Part shown: positions 1 through 9,018 of the stretch, in pieces
Layout: every line of letters starts with the position of its first letter
Position numbering within the stretch: the stretch's first letter is position 1
DNA from: Oscillospiraceae bacterium
GTDB taxonomy: Bacteria > Bacillota > Clostridia > Oscillospirales > Acutalibacteraceae
Direction of reading: 5' to 3'
NCBI GenBank assembly: GCA_902802375.1
Contig: CADCLS010000005.1
Span: forward strand, 62,001 to 126,000
DNA length: 64,000 nt
Program-made: the position numbers and the translations under genes
The notes under the pieces: model-generated
Database searches by the model: none
What the model saw: the letters and a program-made list of their open reading frames with translations, nothing else
Told to the model about the DNA's origin: nothing

Positions 1-1249
1 CAAAGTAATTATATACCTGAGAGCAGTACACACTGTCGCCTAAATTATATTTGCCTGTTTCAAGAGCCGCTGCCGCTACCGCCGGCTTTATAGTAGAGCC
101 TATCGGATAAACACCCTGAAAAGCACGGTCTGTAAGAGGCTTTCGAGGGTCATTCAGCAGCTCGTTGTATTTTTTTGAAAGTGAAGATGAATCGTATGTC
201 GGGTAATTCGCCGAGCAGATAACACCGCCCGAATTTATATCAATAACAACCGCGCTGCCGGCAGTTGCCGTGCCGCCCGTGGCACGGAGTGTTTTAACGG
301 TGTTTTCGAGCATATCTTGCGTTTTTCTCTGTATTTTACTATCAAGAGTGAGAACTACCGTTTTTCCCGATACCGGCTTTTTGGTAACACGGCTGTCTAT
401 TATATTGCCTTTTGCGTCTATGTAATAGGAGACTTCACCGTCTTCTCCGTGAAGCTCATCCTCAGCCCAAAGCTCAATTCCGCTTTTGCCCACCTTATCG
501 CTGAACGAATAACCCTTTTCTTTGTAGGTTTTCCAGTCCTCCTCGTAAATCGGACCTACCGTGCCTATAAGGTTTACCGCAAGTGAGGTGTCTGTATACT
601 GCCTGAAAGGCACAATATCAACCGAAACACCGTCCAAAAACAGACCCAGCTCGGATATTTTACGCATAAGCTCTGTGGGTATGTCCTCTGCGAAAGTGTA
701 AGGATATGCAATTGAAAAATCGGAAATATCCATACCGTATCTTGCCGCCATTATGGCGCGTTGCTCGTCAGACGAATACTTTTCGAGCCCATATTTTTCC
801 ACTAAACGCTTAAAGCAGTCCTCACTTGTGGCAAAGTGCGCAAGACCGAGCGTTTTTATAAGCTTATCGGTACTCTCTCCGTTAAAGGCGTAAGGCGCCG
901 ACTTTTTAAGTGGGAGCTTGTCTATATACTCGAAGCCGTTTTCGTCCATAAGCTTTGTGAGAGACAGTATCACATCATTGAGATTATTCTTTACATAAGC
1001 TTTGTTAAAAACTACATTATATCCGTCGCGGTTTACGGCTATCTGTCTGCCGAAACAGTCAAGAATTTCGCCTCTTGAGGCTTTAAGAACTGAAGTCCTC
1101 ACCGTAGCACTGCCCTTTGCCTCAGAAGAATACTTATCGGCGTTTATTACTTGAAGTGAGTAAATACGCGCGATATAAAGAAGCAGTACAACGCTTAAGA
1201 GCGCAGATAAAACATTAAGCGCCGTCTGGTGTTTTTTTGTAAAGGGCAT
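1..1249 (-). CDS. mrdA: Penicillin-binding protein 2 (class B PBP, elongasome transpeptidase), 3' end cut by window edge
   Basis: A class B PBP cross-links peptidoglycan during cell elongation, anchored in the membrane with the catalytic domain outside. About 416 residues are visible, starting at the ATG at 1249 behind a GAGGTGA site. One N-terminal membrane segment (about residues 10-28) is followed by the dimerisation-domain motif RGEILDCFGR and then by the start of the transpeptidase domain. The active-site motif SxxK reads STIK, with Ser near residue 385 (codon at 95-97). The SxN and KTG motifs lie beyond the window. It follows mreD closely and ends the mreBCD cluster, the classic position of mrdA/pbpA. 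The family is firm; the exact symbol is by context. Confidence 0.93.
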   Translation of the reverse strand, partial: MPFTKKHQTALNVLSALLSVVLLLYIARIYSLQVINADKYSSEAKGSATVRTSVLKASRGEILDCFGRQIAVNRDGYNVVFNKAYVKNNLNDVILSLTKLMDENGFEYIDKLPLKKSAPYAFNGESTDKLIKTLGLAHFATSEDCFKRLVEKYGLEKYSSDEQRAIMAARYGMDISDFSIAYPYTFAEDIPTELMRKISELGLFLDGVSVDIVPFRQYTDTSLAVNLIGTVGPIYEEDWKTYKEKGYSFSDKVGKSGIELWAEDELHGEDGEVSYYIDAKGNIIDSRVTKKPVSGKTVVLTLDSKIQRKTQDMLENTVKTLRATGGTATAGSAVVIDINSGGVICSANYPTYDSSSLSKKYNELLNDPRKPLTDRAFQGVYPIGSTIKPAVAAAALETGKYNLGDSVYCSQVYNYF

Positions 1250-1253
1250 ATAC

Positions 1254-1760
1254 TCACCTCGCCTTAAAAAGCAATTTCTTTTCTAAATAGAAAAACGGGA
1301 TTACGAATACAGTTGTATAAATCGCACTGCCTGCACCGTAACGAAGCAGATAGGTAAAGCTTCCGACAACATCACCTGCAAAGGCGAAGCATATAAGCCA
1401 ACGCGCGGTAAAATATGCCGCCGAGCAGAGTAAACACAGCACTAAAGCGGATTTAAGATTACGGTTGAATAAGTAGTGCGAAATCAATGTTGCGCCAAAG
1501 GAAATCAAGGTTAAAGTTATTGTGTTAAAGCCGATAGGAGTTGAAGAAACGCTGTCAATTATTACTCCGATAATCATACCCGTAATAACACCGGCACTCT
1601 CACTTGAAAACATAACAAAGGCGACAAGAAGCGCCAGCGCACCCATAGGATTTGCGTCAAAAATCTTTATATCGGCGCCACTATAATGAAATAGTATCAA
1701 AAAGGCGAACAGGACGGTGTTTATAATTGCCGTCAAAACTGTTTTTTTGCGGTCGGTCAT
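1254..1760 (-). CDS. mreD: Rod shape-determining protein MreD
   Basis: MreD is a small polytopic membrane protein of the MreBCD elongation complex. The 168 residues are almost entirely hydrophobic, with about five membrane segments and short charged loops. I chose the ATG at 1760, which begins MTDRKK and has GGAAAGG about 11 nt upstream. An in-frame TTG at 1796 would lengthen the protein by 12 residues and overlap mreC by 32 nt without a better binding site. The gene starts just after the mreC stop and runs 4 nt from the PBP2 start, so it is translated as part of the same operon. Identification rests on topology and position, because MreD sequences are poorly conserved. Confidence 0.9.
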   Translation of the reverse strand: MTDRKKTVLTAIINTVLFAFLILFHYSGADIKIFDANPMGALALLVAFVMFSSESAGVITGMIIGVIIDSVSSTPIGFNTITLTLISFGATLISHYLFNRNLKSALVLCLLCSAAYFTARWLICFAFAGDVVGSFTYLLRYGAGSAIYTTVFVIPFFYLEKKLLFKAR

Positions 1761-1764
1761 ACCG

Positions 1765-2616
1765 TCATTCGTCCTTTCCGGTGATTTGTCCGTCAAATGA
1801 GGTTATTATCATAACATCCCGAATTTCTTTCATATCGGTAAAAGGTTTTATCTCGGCGTAAATTGAAGAATTTACATTGTCTGTTCCTATAAATTCGATA
1901 GAGCCTATAGGCAGACCGGCAGGGAAAATGCCCTCGCCCGAAGTGGAGACATAATCGCCTATTGCAACGGCGCTCGACCTCGCCAAGTTTTTGAAAACAC
2001 AAACGCCCTTTTTGGAAAACTCCAGCCCGCCGTTAACTATGCCGGAGTCGCTTGAACGGTTGTCAATAGCACCTAAAGTTATTTTCGGACTCAGTACGGT
2101 AGTCACCTTAGAGGAAGTAAGACCAACCTCGGTTATGTAACCTACAATGCCACTGTCGGTAATAACCGGGTCGTGCTTTTTTATATCGGACATAGAGCCT
2201 TTGTTTATTGTAAACCCTGAGTACGGGTCGTCACTGTCACGCGCGATAAGGCTTGCGGATACAAACTGAAAATCCTTGTGTTCCTCTTTTATCCCTAAAA
2301 ACTTTTTATAGGTCTCATTCTCCGCCGCCATTTTTTCGTAATCGGCAAGCTTGCCGTTGAGTTCGTCTATCTTAGCGCTGAGCTCGGCGTTTTCGAGCAT
2401 AAGAGTATTACCTTCGTTATAGGTTGCGGCAATATCTGCAGCCACTTCCTGCACCTTTGCCGCCGCCGAACGGAAGGGCGCTGAAAGTGTGCCTAAAATA
2501 TCGGTATGAGGTGCCATTCTCGTGCCGGTGAGTATGAAAATCAGCGTAAGAAGCATAACCGCACCAACGATTGCGGCGATTATCTTAAACTGTCGGCTCT
2601 TAAAGAAAAATCTCAT
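1765..2616 (-). CDS. mreC: Rod shape-determining protein MreC
   Basis: MreC is a bitopic membrane protein that links cytoplasmic MreB to PBP2 and the periplasmic-side wall machinery. The 283 residues show a basic start (RFFFKSRQFK), one membrane segment at about 11-30, a coiled coil at about 65-105 rich in E, L and A, and then the MreC beta domain, with motifs such as ARDSDDPYSGFTINKGS and the VGYITEVG stretch. The ATG at 2616 has a clear GGAGG site 5 nt away. It sits between mreB and mreD as in most rods. Length is normal for Firmicutes MreC. Confidence 0.95.
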   Translation of the reverse strand: MRFFFKSRQFKIIAAIVGAVMLLTLIFILTGTRMAPHTDILGTLSAPFRSAAAKVQEVAADIAATYNEGNTLMLENAELSAKIDELNGKLADYEKMAAENETYKKFLGIKEEHKDFQFVSASLIARDSDDPYSGFTINKGSMSDIKKHDPVITDSGIVGYITEVGLTSSKVTTVLSPKITLGAIDNRSSDSGIVNGGLEFSKKGVCVFKNLARSSAVAIGDYVSTSGEGIFPAGLPIGSIEFIGTDNVNSSIYAEIKPFTDMKEIRDVMIITSFDGQITGKDE

Positions 2617-2628
2617 AATTACCTCCGA

Positions 2629-3648
2629 TTATCTGAAACGCTTTCCTCTTCTGAATACATAGTTTTCAAATCCGCTGTTGGCTTCAAGCCTTTTTGCGGT
2701 GCCGAGAACCACACAGTCAATAGGATTTGCCGCAACGGTTACGGGCATACCGGTTTCCTCTGCTATAAGCTCGGCAAGACCGCGAAGAAGCGAACTTCCA
2801 CCCGTAAGGGTCATACCGCGGTCGATAATATCCGCCGCAAGCTCAGGAGGAGTTTTTTCAAGCGTAGAGCGAATGGTATCAATTATCTGTGCTACCGTAT
2901 CCGCCATAGCAGAGCGCACCTCCGCCGAAGATACGGTGATGTTTTTCGGCAGACCGTCAAGCAGGTTTCTGCCCTTTATTTCAATGCTTGTCTCTCCCTC
3001 ATATTCCTTTGCGGAGCCTATTTCTATTTTAATCTGCTCTGCGGTTCGTTCGCCTATGAGCAGACTGTGCTTCTTTCTTATGTAGTTTACAATCGCTTCG
3101 TCAAGGTTGTCGCCGCCTATTCTTATAGACTGTGCCGTAACTATATCTCCGAGCGATATTATAGCAACCTCACTTGTGCCGCCGCCTATATCTACTACCA
3201 TATTTCCCGAAGCGTCCCATACCGGAAGTCCGGCGCCTACTGCCGCCGCCATAGGCTCTTCAATAAGGTCAATATCGGTAGCGCCTGCCTGCTTTGCCGC
3301 GTCATATACCGCACGGCTTTCAACCTCTGTGACGCCTGCCGGTATGCAAAGCACCATTCTGACTCTTGAGAAAAGCGAGCCTTTGAGCGCCTCTCTTACA
3401 AATCTTTTAAGCATAGCCGCGGTAACATCAAAATCAGCAATAACGCCGTCTTTAAGAGGACGCACCGCCACGATAGACCCCGGCGTTCTTCCTATCATAT
3501 CCTTAGCCTCTCTGCCTACGGCACGCACTGCGTCATTTCTAATGTCATACGCCACTACCGACGGTTCTCTCATAATAATGCCTTTACCCTTAACGCAAAC
3601 CAAAGTGTTCGCCGTTCCGAGGTCAACGCCTATATCTCTTGTAAACAT
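2629..3648 (-). CDS. mreB: Rod shape-determining protein MreB (actin-like ATPase)
   Basis: MreB polymerises under the membrane and directs lateral wall synthesis. The 339 residues have the actin/Hsp70 fold signatures: phosphate-1 loop [11 protein letters not shown] at the N-terminus, phosphate-2 [11 protein letters not shown] near residue 150, and the adenosine motif [10 protein letters not shown] near 280. The start ATG at 3648 lies 3 nt from the stop of the lipid kinase gene; the binding site is weak (GAAAGTGAG inside the upstream gene), suggesting translational coupling. Paralogues Mbl and MreBH share this architecture; the mreC-mreD neighbours favour MreB. Confidence 0.96.
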   Translation of the reverse strand: MFTRDIGVDLGTANTLVCVKGKGIIMREPSVVAYDIRNDAVRAVGREAKDMIGRTPGSIVAVRPLKDGVIADFDVTAAMLKRFVREALKGSLFSRVRMVLCIPAGVTEVESRAVYDAAKQAGATDIDLIEEPMAAAVGAGLPVWDASGNMVVDIGGGTSEVAIISLGDIVTAQSIRIGGDNLDEAIVNYIRKKHSLLIGERTAEQIKIEIGSAKEYEGETSIEIKGRNLLDGLPKNITVSSAEVRSAMADTVAQIIDTIRSTLEKTPPELAADIIDRGMTLTGGSSLLRGLAELIAEETGMPVTVAANPIDCVVLGTAKRLEANSGFENYVFRRGKRFR

Positions 3649-3651
3649 AGA

Positions 3652-4566
3652 TTATTTCTCACTTTCTTTATTATAGGGAGAAACAAGCCATAAGGCTGAC
3701 TTGATATTCTCAATAGTAAGCTCTTCTTTGCCGGGGGCAAACTCGCCGTCAAGCGTCCACGAAACGGCTCTGCCGCCCTGTACGGTGATTTTATCGGTAT
3801 GAAAAAACTCGATGTTTTCGCGGTTTAAGTCGCCTCTTAGTATACCGTCCAAAACATTTTGAAGTTGTAACAGATTTTTCGGATTTTTGATTAGCATTAC
3901 CTCAAAAAGACCGTCGTTAAGCTTTACAACGCTTTCTTTGAATTTCACTATTCCGCCAACCGACATAGAGTTTGAAATTGCGCCGAAAATATAATCGTCC
4001 TCAAGGGTTTTCTCCGCTGTTTCAAATTTAAGGTGTACAGGCTTAATGTTGCCGAGACTCTTTATGCCTTCAAAGAAATAAGCCGCCTGGCCTAAAACAT
4101 TCTTTACTTCCTGAGGCGTTGAATAAGAGGCTTCGGTGAAAGCGCCGAATGAAGCGGTATAGGAAAAGTATCTGTCGGCAAATTTTCCGATGTCAAGAAA
4201 TATTTCGTCATCTCCTGCCGCCACATTTGCCGCCTCTCGTATTGAGCGCGGTATGTGAAGACCCTGCGACCACTCGTTAAGCGTTCCGGCCGGTATATAG
4301 CCAACCTTGCATTTAACGCCCGACCGCATAAGTCCCGTTATTACTTCATTTAATGTGCCGTCGCCGCCGCATACTACTATGCGTTCATACTCGCCTTCGG
4401 TTATTTTTTCTGTTCTGAGCGTGGCGTCACCGCTTTTCTTTGTGGGATAAACCGTAACTTCAAAGCTTTTGTCGGATAAAATCTGAGTTACCGCCAAAAG
4501 GTCTGAAGCCATTTTTGCCTTCCCTGAAAAGGGATTTACTATCAAAAGAAGCCGTTTTGTATCCAT
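3652..4566 (-). CDS. Diacylglycerol kinase-family lipid kinase (DagK/YegS type)
   Basis: This 304-residue cytosolic or membrane-associated enzyme belongs to the DAGK catalytic family, which phosphorylates diacylglycerol or related lipids with ATP; in Gram-positives DgkB recycles diacylglycerol from lipoteichoic acid synthesis. Visible motifs are the N-terminal nucleotide loop IVNPFSGKAK and the family signature CGGDGTLNEV near residue 66, followed by GTLNEWSQGL. The ATG at 4566 is 16 nt after the tsaD stop. Its position directly before mreB suggests a role in envelope lipid turnover. Substrate (diacylglycerol, sphingoid or other lipid) cannot be told from sequence alone. Confidence 0.88.
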   Translation of the reverse strand: MDTKRLLLIVNPFSGKAKMASDLLAVTQILSDKSFEVTVYPTKKSGDATLRTEKITEGEYERIVVCGGDGTLNEVITGLMRSGVKCKVGYIPAGTLNEWSQGLHIPRSIREAANVAAGDDEIFLDIGKFADRYFSYTASFGAFTEASYSTPQEVKNVLGQAAYFFEGIKSLGNIKPVHLKFETAEKTLEDDYIFGAISNSMSVGGIVKFKESVVKLNDGLFEVMLIKNPKNLLQLQNVLDGILRGDLNRENIEFFHTDKITVQGGRAVSWTLDGEFAPGKEELTIENIKSALWLVSPYNKESEK

Positions 4567-4582
4567 TTTATCACCTTGAAAA

Positions 4583-5584
4583 TTATCTGTAATTTATCGG
4601 CATAGTCGCCGCCGCATTCAAATCAAGTGTGCCTATGTTACCTGAAAGGTATTCGTAATACCCCCCTACGCCTACCATTGCGGCATTGTCGCCGCAGTAT
4701 TTAAGCTCGGGTTTATAAAGGGTTATTCCGTTTTCTTCACACGCCGCCGACAACAGCTTTCTTAACTCGCTGTTTGCCGATACGCCGCCGGCAAGAGCTA
4801 TAGTACTATATCCTAAATCCTTTGCCGCCGTAATTGTTTTATCGGTAAGTATTTCCGCTACGCGGTGACGGAGTGTTGCACAAAGTACCGGCACATCAAT
4901 TTCTTCGTTTTTCTGAGAACAGTTGTGTATTAGGTTTATAGCCGCGGTTTTAAGTCCTGAAAAGCTGAAATCATATTTGCCTTCGGTGTGGGGAATGGGG
5001 AGTGGATAACGCTTTTCGTCAGGCGCAGTCGCTATTTTATCGAGCGTGACTCCACCGGGGTATGAAAGACCGAGCGTGCGCGCCACCTTATCAAAGCATT
5101 CGCCTGCGGCGTCATCTTTAGTGCCGCCTATGGGATTAAAAGAAGTATAATCTTTCACCTCTGTTATTATCGTGTTGCCGCCCGATACCGTAAGGCATAA
5201 AAATGGCGGTTTTAAGTCGCTTCCAATATAATTTGCGGCGATATGCGAGCGCAGATGATGAACAGGTATAAGAGGCACCGAAAGCGATGCGGCAAGTCCC
5301 TTTGCAAAATTTACGCCCACAAGAAGCGCACCTATAAGACCGGGCGCAAAGGTGACCGCTACCGCGTCAATATCATCGTAAGAGATATTAGCTTGTCTTA
5401 TAGCTTCGCGGCAAACCCCCGTTATTGCCTCGGTGTGCCTTCTTGACGCAATTTCGGGTACTACACCACCGTAAAGCTTGTGCTCTGCTATCTGCGTTGC
5501 CACAACATTCGATAAAACGCGGCGCTTTTCTGTAATGGCAACGCTTGTTTCGTCGCAAGAGGACTCAATAGCTAATATTTTCAT
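4583..5584 (-). CDS. tsaD: tRNA N6-adenosine threonylcarbamoyltransferase TsaD
   Basis: TsaD transfers the threonylcarbamoyl group from TC-AMP to A37 of ANN-decoding tRNAs, working with TsaB and TsaE. The 333 residues match the usual size. The N-terminus ILAIESSCDETS is the family signature, and the metal-binding HxxxH reads H-L-R-S-H at residues 110-114, where many homologues have HMEGH. A second ASKHA phosphate motif, AGGVSANSELR, lies near 268. The ATG overlaps the stop of the upstream phosphatase-RimI gene by 4 nt (ATGA), so the two are translationally coupled. TsaB, TsaC and TsaE are not in the window. Confidence 0.97.
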   Translation of the reverse strand: MKILAIESSCDETSVAITEKRRVLSNVVATQIAEHKLYGGVVPEIASRRHTEAITGVCREAIRQANISYDDIDAVAVTFAPGLIGALLVGVNFAKGLAASLSVPLIPVHHLRSHIAANYIGSDLKPPFLCLTVSGGNTIITEVKDYTSFNPIGGTKDDAAGECFDKVARTLGLSYPGGVTLDKIATAPDEKRYPLPIPHTEGKYDFSFSGLKTAAINLIHNCSQKNEEIDVPVLCATLRHRVAEILTDKTITAAKDLGYSTIALAGGVSANSELRKLLSAACEENGITLYKPELKYCGDNAAMVGVGGYYEYLSGNIGTLDLNAAATMPINYR

Positions 5585-6414
5585 TTGTCGAACCTTCTTG
5601 TCATAATAATACCGTCCTCTTTCGGATTTTCATAAAAATTCTTTCTTATTCCTTCGTTTAAGAAACCTGATTTTTCGTAAAGTGATATGGCGTTTTTGTT
5701 TGAAGCTCTCACTTCAAGGGATAAAAACTCAAGCTTTTCTTCTTTCCCGAAGCGTATGGCACGGTCTAAAAGATAAGTGCCTACCCCTTGCCCGCGGCAA
5801 GCCTTCGAAACCGCGATATTATTTATATATCCTTCTCCTGCTACGGCGGTAACGCTTATATAGCCTATGGTTTTTTTATCCTTTACCGCCTTAAAAAACA
5901 CCGTCTTATGGTTCATAGCTTCAAGAACTGCGTTCTCACTCCAAGGGCAGGAAAAGCATTCTTTTTCAAGACGGGCAATATCCTTTATATCCTCTTTTTC
6001 CGCGCGTAAAACTTCAAACGGAAAAAACTCTTTGTCTATTGCGGCAACAATTCGGTCACGGCATACTCTGTATGCGTTTATATCCTGCCCGAACGGGTCG
6101 GGTATTCCGCCTGATAAGACAGATATTTTATTTTCACTCACACCGAAAGAAAGCAGCGCCTGCTTATGGCTTTCGCTCATACAGAATATTCTGTCAGCCG
6201 AAAGCATATCCGCATTTATAAGCCTTGAACGGTGTGCCGATATATCAATGCCGATTTCCTTCATTACCGCGACTGCATTTTTTGAAACCTTTTCGCCCTC
6301 GCTTATAAAGCCTGCGCTTGAAACGGTTAAATTTTCTGAGTTTTTTGAGCTTAAATAACCCTCTGCCATAGGCGAACGGCAGGTGTTGCCCGAACAAACA
6401 AATAAAACCTTCAT
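5581..6414 (-). CDS. Fusion: low-molecular-weight (arginine-type) phosphatase plus RimI-like N-acetyltransferase
   Basis: One 277-residue reading frame carries two enzymes. Residues 1-130 are a low-molecular-weight protein phosphatase: P-loop C7-S-G-N-T-C-R13-S, with the general-acid motif PDPFGQD at 105-111. Thr11 in the P-loop is the residue described for the protein-arginine phosphatase YwlE, where tyrosine phosphatases usually have Ile. Residues 134-277 are a GNAT domain with the acetyl-CoA loop RGQGVG at 207-212 and the RimI-like stretch NNIAVS, predicted to acetylate the N-terminal alanine of ribosomal protein S18. No stop or frameshift separates the halves. The start overlaps the polA stop (TAATG) and the end overlaps tsaD. 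Both enzyme assignments are by motif; arginine specificity is inference. Confidence 0.9.
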   Translation of the reverse strand: MKVLFVCSGNTCRSPMAEGYLSSKNSENLTVSSAGFISEGEKVSKNAVAVMKEIGIDISAHRSRLINADMLSADRIFCMSESHKQALLSFGVSENKISVLSGGIPDPFGQDINAYRVCRDRIVAAIDKEFFPFEVLRAEKEDIKDIARLEKECFSCPWSENAVLEAMNHKTVFFKAVKDKKTIGYISVTAVAGEGYINNIAVSKACRGQGVGTYLLDRAIRFGKEEKLEFLSLEVRASNKNAISLYEKSGFLNEGIRKNFYENPKEDGIIMTRRFDK

Positions 6415-8906
6415 TATTCCTTTGCCTCAAGCCAGGTGCGCCCCGAGTGAGCTTCAACCGAGAGCTTAACCTCAAGCCGCGCGGCGTTTTCCATCTCTTC
6501 TTCGAGTATTCTGCATACAGTTTCTGCATGCTTTTCTTCACATTCTACTATCAACTCATCGTGCACCTGAAGAATAAGCTTTGCGCTTTTTACCTCACGC
6601 TCTAAACGGTCGTGCACCCTTATCATGGCAATTTTAATAATATCAGCCGCAGTACCCTGAATAGGCGCGTTACGCGCCACTCTCTCGCCGAAAGCACGAA
6701 GCATACCGTTTGAAGAGGAAAGCTCCGGCAGGTATCTGCGCCGCCCGAAAAGGGTGGTTACAAAGCCGTCACGCTTGGCGTCTTTAATCACTCTGTCCAT
6801 ATAATCCGAAACACCCTTGTAGGTGGAAAGATATCCGTTTATATATCTTTGAGCTTCAGCTCGGCTCACGCCTATATCCTTTGCCAGCGAAAAGGCGCCT
6901 ATACCGTAAACTATACCGAAGTTTACAGCCTTTGCACGGCTTCTCATAACGGGTAATACCATATCAATAGGAAGGCCGAACACCTCGGAGGCTGTGAGTG
7001 TATGAATATCCACACCCCGGCGGAATGCGTCTATCATAACCTCGTCATTCGCGAGCGACGCGAGCACTCGAAGCTCGATTTGCGAATAGTCCGCGTCGCA
7101 AAGAACAAAGCCCTCTTTCGCCACGAAAAACTCGCGGAAGCGCTTGCCCTCCTCGGTGCGAACGGGGATGTTCTGAAGATTTGGCTCAAGCGAGCTGATT
7201 CTCCCCGTCCTTGCCTCGGTTTGATTAAATGTTGAGTGAATTCTGCCGTCATTACCGATGGCGCTGAGAAGTCCCTCACAATAGGTGGATTTGAGCTTTG
7301 AAAGACGGCGGTATTTGAGTATTAAATCAACTATCGGGTAATCGTATCTGAGCGCTTCGAGAACCTCAGCGTTTGTACTGTATCCGCTTTTGGTTTTCTT
7401 TTTTGACGGTATACCCATCTTCACAAAAAGCACTTCTCCGAGCTGCTTGGGTGAGTTGATATTAAATTCGGTGCGCGCAAGAGCATATATATCGTGTGTG
7501 AGTTCCTTTATTCTTTCGTCAAGCTCGCCGGAATAGCTCTTTATGCCCTCGCCGTCAACCAAAAAGCCTTCCTTTTCCATATCCGCGAGCACTTTTGCCA
7601 GCGGTAATTCTATATCGCCCAAAAGCGCAGCCTCTCCGCTTTCTTTGAGCTGCTCTGAGAGCTCATCGCACAATAACGAGAACGCAACCGCACAAGATAC
7701 GGCATCGTCGTCCGATTTATCTATGCCGTATTCTGCTAACAGTCGGTCAAAAGAATAGTCGTTTGAAGCAGGGTTTATAAGATATGCCGCAAGCGTTGCG
7801 TCAAATATTATCGAATTGGCGCTTAAACTTTTATAAATACTTTTACTGTCAAAAACACGCTTTTTTATGTTTTCATTTTCCAAAACGTAAACAAGCTGTT
7901 CACGCGTGAGAAGTACGGTTTTATCACCCGATACTGCTACAGTGCCGTCAATATAAATATCAGCAAGGTCTTTTATATCGGAAAACTCACCTTCAGAAAA
8001 CTTCTTTCCCTTCTTTGCGGACTCGGCACTCGGCGCCGATTCTATATTCATTCGTTCCATAAGCTTAAAAAGCTCAAGTTTTGCCATTAAGCTCGAAAGC
8101 TCAGAGCTTTGCTTGTTGCGAACGCGATAATGCTCAAAATCAGTATCTATCGGCGCGGTTTTGCAAATTGTTCCGAGCTCACGACTTAAATACGCGCTGT
8201 CTTTCCCCTCGATAAGCTTCTTTTTTACGCTTTCTTTAATGTCAAGCGTATCAATGTTATCGTAAATGTTATCAATACTTGAAAACCTGCTTATGAGGTC
8301 GGTCGCCGTCTTTTCGCCGATACCTGCCACGCCGGGGATATTATCGGAATTATCGCCCATAAGAGCTTTCAGCTCTATCATCCCGCCGGGTGTAAGACCA
8401 TACTTCTCAAAAAGCTTTTCGGGAGTGTAATCGGTTATTTCATTTTGACCCATTCGGGTTACGGTGAGAAGCACATGTGTGTTATCGCTTACGAGCTGTA
8501 AAGAATCGCGGTCACCGGTTGCAATTACACAGATGTTTTCGCCCTTTTCCGCCGTTGCGGCAAGGGTGCCTAAAATATCGTCTGCCTCAAAGCCCTCGCA
8601 CTCGATTACGCTGTATCCTGCAAGGGTAAGCCACTCTTTTATAATCGGGAACTGGCTTTTAAGCTCTTCAGGCATAGGCTTCCTGCCTGCTTTATACTCG
8701 GCGTACTTTTTATGCCTGAATGTAGGAGCTTTCAGGTCGAAAGCTACAGCCACACCGTCAGGATTTTGCTCGGAAATCAGTTTAAGCAGTATGTTTATAA
8801 AGCCGTAAACGGCATTGGTATACTGACCGTCTTTATTTGATAAAAGCTTTATTCCGTAAAAAGCACGGTTTATTATACTGTTGCCGTCGATAGCCAATAA
8901 TTTCAT
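6414..8906 (-). CDS. polA: DNA polymerase I
   Basis: Family A polymerase for Okazaki fragment processing and repair synthesis. The 830 residues contain an N-terminal 5'-3' exonuclease (LAIDGNSIINRAFYG, then EADDILGTLA and GDNSDNIPG), a middle 3'-5' exonuclease-like domain that lacks the DxE motif expected at its start (it reads VAVSGDKTVLL), and a full polymerase domain with DYSQIELRVLA, RAKAVNFGIVYG and VHDELIVE. Proofreading is therefore probably absent, as in Bacillus Pol I. I chose the ATG at 8906; a GTG nine bases earlier lies inside the GGGTGA binding site. It heads the polA-to-mrdA run from its own promoter. Confidence 0.97.
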   Translation of the reverse strand: MKLLAIDGNSIINRAFYGIKLLSNKDGQYTNAVYGFINILLKLISEQNPDGVAVAFDLKAPTFRHKKYAEYKAGRKPMPEELKSQFPIIKEWLTLAGYSVIECEGFEADDILGTLAATAEKGENICVIATGDRDSLQLVSDNTHVLLTVTRMGQNEITDYTPEKLFEKYGLTPGGMIELKALMGDNSDNIPGVAGIGEKTATDLISRFSSIDNIYDNIDTLDIKESVKKKLIEGKDSAYLSRELGTICKTAPIDTDFEHYRVRNKQSSELSSLMAKLELFKLMERMNIESAPSAESAKKGKKFSEGEFSDIKDLADIYIDGTVAVSGDKTVLLTREQLVYVLENENIKKRVFDSKSIYKSLSANSIIFDATLAAYLINPASNDYSFDRLLAEYGIDKSDDDAVSCAVAFSLLCDELSEQLKESGEAALLGDIELPLAKVLADMEKEGFLVDGEGIKSYSGELDERIKELTHDIYALARTEFNINSPKQLGEVLFVKMGIPSKKKTKSGYSTNAEVLEALRYDYPIVDLILKYRRLSKLKSTYCEGLLSAIGNDGRIHSTFNQTEARTGRISSLEPNLQNIPVRTEEGKRFREFFVAKEGFVLCDADYSQIELRVLASLANDEVMIDAFRRGVDIHTLTASEVFGLPIDMVLPVMRSRAKAVNFGIVYGIGAFSLAKDIGVSRAEAQRYINGYLSTYKGVSDYMDRVIKDAKRDGFVTTLFGRRRYLPELSSSNGMLRAFGERVARNAPIQGTAADIIKIAMIRVHDRLEREVKSAKLILQVHDELIVECEEKHAETVCRILEEEMENAARLEVKLSVEAHSGRTWLEAKE

Positions 8907-8937
8907 CTTTTTCACCCTATAGAATATAGTTATATAT

Positions 8938-8966
8938 ATAATAGCATTATTTCACCCATTTGTCAC
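8938..8966 (-). promoter_or_regulatory. Sigma-A-type promoter of the polA operon
   Basis: GTGACA, 17 nt, TATTAT on the minus strand, ending 32 nt before the polA start. It is back to back with the dusB promoter. Confidence 0.6.
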
Positions 8967-8980
8967 TATTATTTTTCGGT

Positions 8981-9009
8981 TTGACATACAAAAATTTATA
9001 AAGTATAAT
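8981..9009 (+). promoter_or_regulatory. Sigma-A promoter of dusB, giving a nearly leaderless mRNA
   Basis: Perfect TTGACA, 17 nt, TATAAT. Only 9 nt separate the -10 box from the dusB ATG, so the transcript should begin within about 3 nt of the start codon, and no Shine-Dalgarno sequence fits. Confidence 0.8.
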
Positions 9010-9018
9010 TCACTTGTT

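Noticed and set aside
1761..1796. Longer MreD start at TTG 1796
   Set aside because: It would overlap mreC by 32 nt without a better ribosome binding site than the ATG at 1760.
2506..3676. Plus-strand frames of 135-287 codons over mreB and mreC
   Set aside because: They lie opposite well-supported genes and their composition (Ser/Arg/Tyr-rich, no domains) is typical of antisense frames.
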